Position numbers and translations under genes: made by a program. This document shows, piece after piece, positions 38,392 through 41,151 of a stretch of 41,151 nucleotides of DNA. The stretch comes from Candidatus Omnitrophota bacterium. Lineage in GTDB: Bacteria; Omnitrophota; Gorgyraeia; Zapsychrales; JAHFFX01. Within the stretch, counting starts at the first letter, position 1; every line of letters begins with the position of its first letter. A model generated the notes under the pieces. The model was not told where the DNA came from. It saw only the letters and a program-made list of their open reading frames with translations, and did not search any database. Location of the stretch: assembly GCA_023247725.1 (NCBI GenBank), contig JAHFFW010000022.1, forward strand, positions 1 to 41,151, written 5' to 3'.

Positions 38392-39165
38392 TCATTTGAC
38401 ATGCCCAAAGACCAGATTTTCATCTTCGGTAATCGGTCCTTGGGCCAATCCATGGATAAACTGACGCACAACCGGGTGCGAGGTATTGCGAATCTCGTCA
38501 GGAGTCCCATCGGCGATCACATGGCCATGATAGAACATGGCGATGGAATCCGCGACTTTATAGGCGGCGTTCATATCGTGAGTGACGACGATCGAGGTGA
38601 CCCGCAGTTTATCGCGCAGTTCAATGATGAGGTTATTGATGGCATCCGCGGTGATCGGATCAATCTCGGAGGTCGGCTCATCGTACAAAATGATCTGCGG
38701 CTCCATGCACAGGACGCGGGCGAGGCTGACGCGTTTTTTCATTCCACCGCTCAGATTCGACGGCATCAAATTCTCGACGCCTTTGAGTCCCACGAGGGCG
38801 AGGGAATCCGCCACGCGGTCGGCAATGGTTTTTTTGTCCAAGTCCATGAATTCATTGAGAACAAAGGCCACATTCTCCCCGACGGTCATGGAATCAAACA
38901 AGGCCCCGCCCTGGAACACCATGCCAATTTCCATGCGGACCTTGTTATATTCCTTCTCGGATATCCTGGTCACCTCAATGCCATTGACCTTGATGGAGCC
39001 ACTGTCCGGCCGGATAAGACCGATGATGCTTTTGAGCAAAACGCTTTTCCCCACGCCGGAACGGCCAATCATCACCTTGGTTTCGCCGGTTTTGATCGTC
39101 AAATCAAGATTGTTAAGAACTGGCTGATGTCCGAAGGTTTTGCAGAGGTTTCTAATCTCAATCAT
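38392..39165 (-). CDS. mlaF: ABC transporter ATPase MlaF
   Basis: This 257-residue ATPase drives the MCE lipid transporter. Walker A GRSGVGKSVLL, Q-loop FQGGALFDSMTV, ABC signature LSGGMKKRVSLAR, Walker B IILYDEPTSEIDP, and the switch His in VVTHDM. The GMVFQGGALFDSMTVGENV and DEPTSEIDP wording is typical of MlaF. It lies 12 bases after mlaE, which precedes it in the operon. Confidence 0.95.
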   Translation of the reverse strand: MIEIRNLCKTFGHQPVLNNLDLTIKTGETKVMIGRSGVGKSVLLKSIIGLIRPDSGSIKVNGIEVTRISEKEYNKVRMEIGMVFQGGALFDSMTVGENVAFVLNEFMDLDKKTIADRVADSLALVGLKGVENLMPSNLSGGMKKRVSLARVLCMEPQIILYDEPTSEIDPITADAINNLIIELRDKLRVTSIVVTHDMNAAYKVADSIAMFYHGHVIADGTPDEIRNTSHPVVRQFIHGLAQGPITEDENLVFGHVK

Positions 39166-39177
39166 AACCCAGCCTCG

Positions 39178-39969
39178 CTACTGATTAAAAACAAAATAAA
39201 ACATCGTCGTAAAGATACAGTCGGTGACAATAATGAAAATAAAGGATCGGACAACCGAAACGGTGGTCGCCCGGCCAACGCCTTCGGCACCGCCCTTGAC
39301 GGTCAATCCCTGGTGGCAGCCGACCAAGGCAATGATGATCCCGAAAAAAATCGTCTTGATGAGTCCCGTGACAATATCCTTGATCGCCAAGGACTGCACC
39401 ACCATGTTCAAATACATGGCGGGGCTGATCGAAAGCTTCAAGACGCAGATGATATACCCACCGAAAATACCAATCAAATCGGCAAAGACCGTCAACAAGG
39501 GCAGCATGAGAATAAGACCCAAAAACCTTGGCACGACGAGGTATTTAACGGGGTCTGTGGCAAAAGCCCTTAAGGCATCCACCTGCTCGGTCACGGTCAT
39601 CGAACCAATTTCGGCCGTAATCCCTGCGCCGATTCGACCGGCCACAATCAGGGCGGTCAAAACCGGCGCCAACTCGCGGGTCAGCGAAACCGCCACGACA
39701 TTGGGGATATAGATCTCCGCCGACAATTTGACCATGAGATACGCCATCTGCAGGGCAATGATCATCCCGACGAAGAACGCGACCAAAGCCGAGATCAAAA
39801 AACTTCCCGGCCCGATCCTTTTGGCCTGCTCCAAAAACCGGCCTCCCTGATAAGAAGGAACGAAAATCCAGTAAAGGGTTCTCATGAAAAGAAGAGCCAA
39901 TTCCCCCATGTACTGGACAAAATTAAAAATCCAAGATCCGGAACGATGAAAAAGGCTGATCGTTGTCAT
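39178..39969 (-). CDS. mlaE: ABC transporter permease MlaE
   Basis: This 263-residue permease has the MlaE family body: LFMRTLYWIF and VFVPSYQGG-type N-terminus, GSFLISALVAFFVGMIIALQMAYL, SLTRELAPVLTALIVAGRIGAGITAEIGSMTVTEQVDAL (the family signature with the coupling helix), and several C-terminal helices. It moves phospholipid with MlaF and MlaD. It starts one base from the stop of the AsmA-like gene. Confidence 0.95.
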   Translation of the reverse strand: MTTISLFHRSGSWIFNFVQYMGELALLFMRTLYWIFVPSYQGGRFLEQAKRIGPGSFLISALVAFFVGMIIALQMAYLMVKLSAEIYIPNVVAVSLTRELAPVLTALIVAGRIGAGITAEIGSMTVTEQVDALRAFATDPVKYLVVPRFLGLILMLPLLTVFADLIGIFGGYIICVLKLSISPAMYLNMVVQSLAIKDIVTGLIKTIFFGIIIALVGCHQGLTVKGGAEGVGRATTVSVVRSFIFIIVTDCIFTTMFYFVFNQ

Positions 39970-40947
39970 CTAAAAGTGAATGCTTCGTTCGACTCCCAGG
40001 AGATCACTCGTTTCCTTAGGCGCCGTCGTTGCATTATTATTGGCCTTACGCAAAAAATATTTGAATTCCGTCGTCTTCGACTGGTCTTCCTCATTATGGC
40101 GTTTGAGAGTCCATTCCAAAGTAGAATGATCTTGGCTCACGACAGGCAATTTCTTCAAGGCCGCAATCTGATTGGAAAAATGCTCGCGGTTGGCCAGATC
40201 AAAGGTCCCTTCCAAATTAAAGGTCATGCCGTCAGACTTGGCCACCGACGATTTTTTTACCTGCATGAGGGGATAGACTCCTTCCACATTAAGCACAATC
40301 GTGTCATACGCCAGGTCCTGCACCATTCCGTCGAGGGTGGTGAAAGAACCTCGCAGGAGAGGATTATCAATGGCTCCCTGAATTCGAATATCCCCGTTGA
40401 CCTCGCCTTGAGACCGAACGTGCTCATCGGCTCCCCAGAATTTCAAAAAATCGCTCATGGGGATATTCGACAATCCCATCGAGAGATTGACCTTGAAAGG
40501 CGCAGATAACTCTACGGTGCCCTGCGCGGTCACGCCTCCCAGAGACACCGATTCCAGAAAAAGGACACGATCCTTAATGCGAAAATTTCCCGATAATTCC
40601 TGGACCGGTTTGTAATTGATGAGGGTGTATTGGCTAAGGACCGCTCCTCGCAAAGCGAGGCGGCGCTTTTGATCCACGACAACGGAAAAAAGACTCTGGA
40701 GCTGAGTCGAGATGTCAAATCCCGGGAAACGCAGATGATCGAGCGACAAATGCAGCTGATAATTGTCCGGAGAGGCTTGCACAATGTTCAAACTGACGGC
40801 CTCTTGATGGCCGGTCTGCACATCCAGCCGCAATTCCTTTTTGACAAAATCAATGTGCCCTTTGAAAGGGCATATCTTTTGAGCGAAGACGGGGCCGGCC
40901 AGTCCCGAGGAAAAACACAATAAGAAGAAAAAAAATCGTTTGATCAT
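39970..40947 (-). CDS. AsmA-like periplasmic protein encoded with mlaEFD
   Basis: From ATG 40947 this is a 325-residue protein with a signal peptide (MIKRFFFFLLCFSSGLAGPVFA) and a beta-rich body with alternating polar and apolar residues. The stretch around residues 120-230 (LSGNFRIKDRVLFLESVSLGGVTAQGTVELSAPFKVNL and GEVNGDIRIQGAIDNPLLRGSFTTLDG) resembles the AsmA/TamB groove domain that conducts lipids between membranes. Its location directly before mlaE suggests a lipid-bridge partner for the MCE system. The role is inference. A GTG 36 bases upstream has no good ribosome-binding site. The last part (about 280-325) is polar and low complexity. Confidence 0.75.
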   Translation of the reverse strand: MIKRFFFFLLCFSSGLAGPVFAQKICPFKGHIDFVKKELRLDVQTGHQEAVSLNIVQASPDNYQLHLSLDHLRFPGFDISTQLQSLFSVVVDQKRRLALRGAVLSQYTLINYKPVQELSGNFRIKDRVLFLESVSLGGVTAQGTVELSAPFKVNLSMGLSNIPMSDFLKFWGADEHVRSQGEVNGDIRIQGAIDNPLLRGSFTTLDGMVQDLAYDTIVLNVEGVYPLMQVKKSSVAKSDGMTFNLEGTFDLANREHFSNQIAALKKLPVVSQDHSTLEWTLKRHNEEDQSKTTEFKYFLRKANNNATTAPKETSDLLGVERSIHF

Positions 40948-41031
40948 ATTGTTTCTGCGTTCCTCCGTCGTTCTAATCTTCACAATTCGGTGACCGTTAC
41001 CGAAATACCGAAACCAGGACGTCTTTTATTC

Positions 41032-41054
41032 GGCTCTTTGAAGTTTTGAATGGG
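41032..41054 (+). mobile_element. Possible terminal inverted repeat of an ISL3-type element
   Basis: GGCTCTTTGAAGTTTTGAAT (from 41032) resembles the GGCTCTTT-type ends of ISL3-family elements as I remember them. It lies 74 bases before the transposase start. The other end is outside the window, so it cannot be confirmed. Confidence 0.35.
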
Positions 41055-41074
41055 TAAGCGTTATCGGTTATAAT
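41046..41074 (+). promoter_or_regulatory. Promoter of the right-edge transposase gene
   Basis: TTGAAT (41046-41051), 17 bases, TATAAT (41069-41074). An AGGAGGAG ribosome-binding site follows at about 41093-41100, before ATG 41106. Confidence 0.6.
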
Positions 41075-41105
41075 CCTGGAAAACAAATCAACCAGGAGGA
41101 GACCG

Positions 41106-41151
41106 ATGTTTACCCAGCCACTATTTGAACTTGCTCTTAATATAAAAGATC
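41106..41151 (+). CDS. 5' end of a probable ISL3-family transposase (partial, runs off right edge)
   Basis: Only 15 residues are visible (MFTQPLFELALNIKD). The pattern of a short start then LFELALNIK is typical, as I recall it, of ISL3-type transposases, whose next residues are usually PWF. The strong AGGAGG ribosome-binding site and own promoter fit a stand-alone mobile gene. With the left edge it means the window may be bounded by insertion sequences, as metagenomic contigs often are. Confidence 0.5.
   Translation, partial: MFTQPLFELALNIKD

Noticed and set aside
38335-39573. 412-codon plus-strand frame over mlaF and mlaE
   Set aside because: Antisense of two clear transporter genes; composition rich in His, Asp and Asn without hydrophobic core.

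Overview
The window (41,151 bases, moderate GC) comes from a diderm bacterium. It encodes the LPS-export permeases LptF/LptG, an MCE/Mla-type lipid transporter (permease, ATPase, MCE protein), an AsmA-like periplasmic protein and predicted lipoproteins. The gene content is mostly chromosomal housekeeping. My best guess at lineage is an uncultured PVC-side phylum such as Omnitrophota, from the mix of a Firmicutes-like radA / PIN-TRAM / ispD-ispF / cysE / cysS order with a Gram-negative envelope. No marker here proves this. Standard stop codons, TAG included, are used throughout.

Layout: positions 1-452 look like the edge of an insertion sequence, a divergent small-gene start with its own promoter, that truncates a sensor kinase. 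Positions 601-3289 (+) hold a degenerate receiver, a small secreted protein, a PAS-GAF-GGDEF diguanylate cyclase and a second degenerate receiver, closed by a bidirectional terminator. smpB and an AEC-type permease follow on the minus strand, then tRNA-Leu(CAG) with a near-consensus promoter, two tandem leader hairpins and a duplicated 3' end. From 5323 to 11007 (+) lies a complete pyruvate dehydrogenase complex (aceE, aceF, lpdA). On the minus strand, 18236 down to 11129 carries a membrane protein coupled to a secreted FAD oxidase broken by one in-frame TAG, then a secreted protein, pyrE, a Maf-M48 peptidase fusion, a DUF192 lipoprotein, a 7TM-like histidine kinase and a receiver. comF, lptF and lptG (+) converge on a very long minus-strand block that runs from 40947 down to 21732: AsmA-like, mlaE-mlaF-mlaD, radA, PIN/TRAM, ispD, a small protein, ispF, cysE, cysS, tmk, holB, ricT, metG, a three-gene cassette of unknown function (DUF5674 plus two helical proteins), mtnA, thiL, tsaE, tsaB, alr. 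The right edge is the start of an apparent ISL3-type transposase gene.

The least explained signal is in the spacers. Many intergenic gaps contain arrays of a short word repeated with a 7-nt period, usually as two inverted arms, with a different word at each locus. They even separate aceE, aceF and lpdA. They resemble in form the heptanucleotide STRR repeats of heterocystous cyanobacteria. Three further repeat classes occur: a CTCTCAC...GTGAGAG palindrome, hairpins with a GGGGCCGCC core, and the tRNA-Leu leader hairpins.
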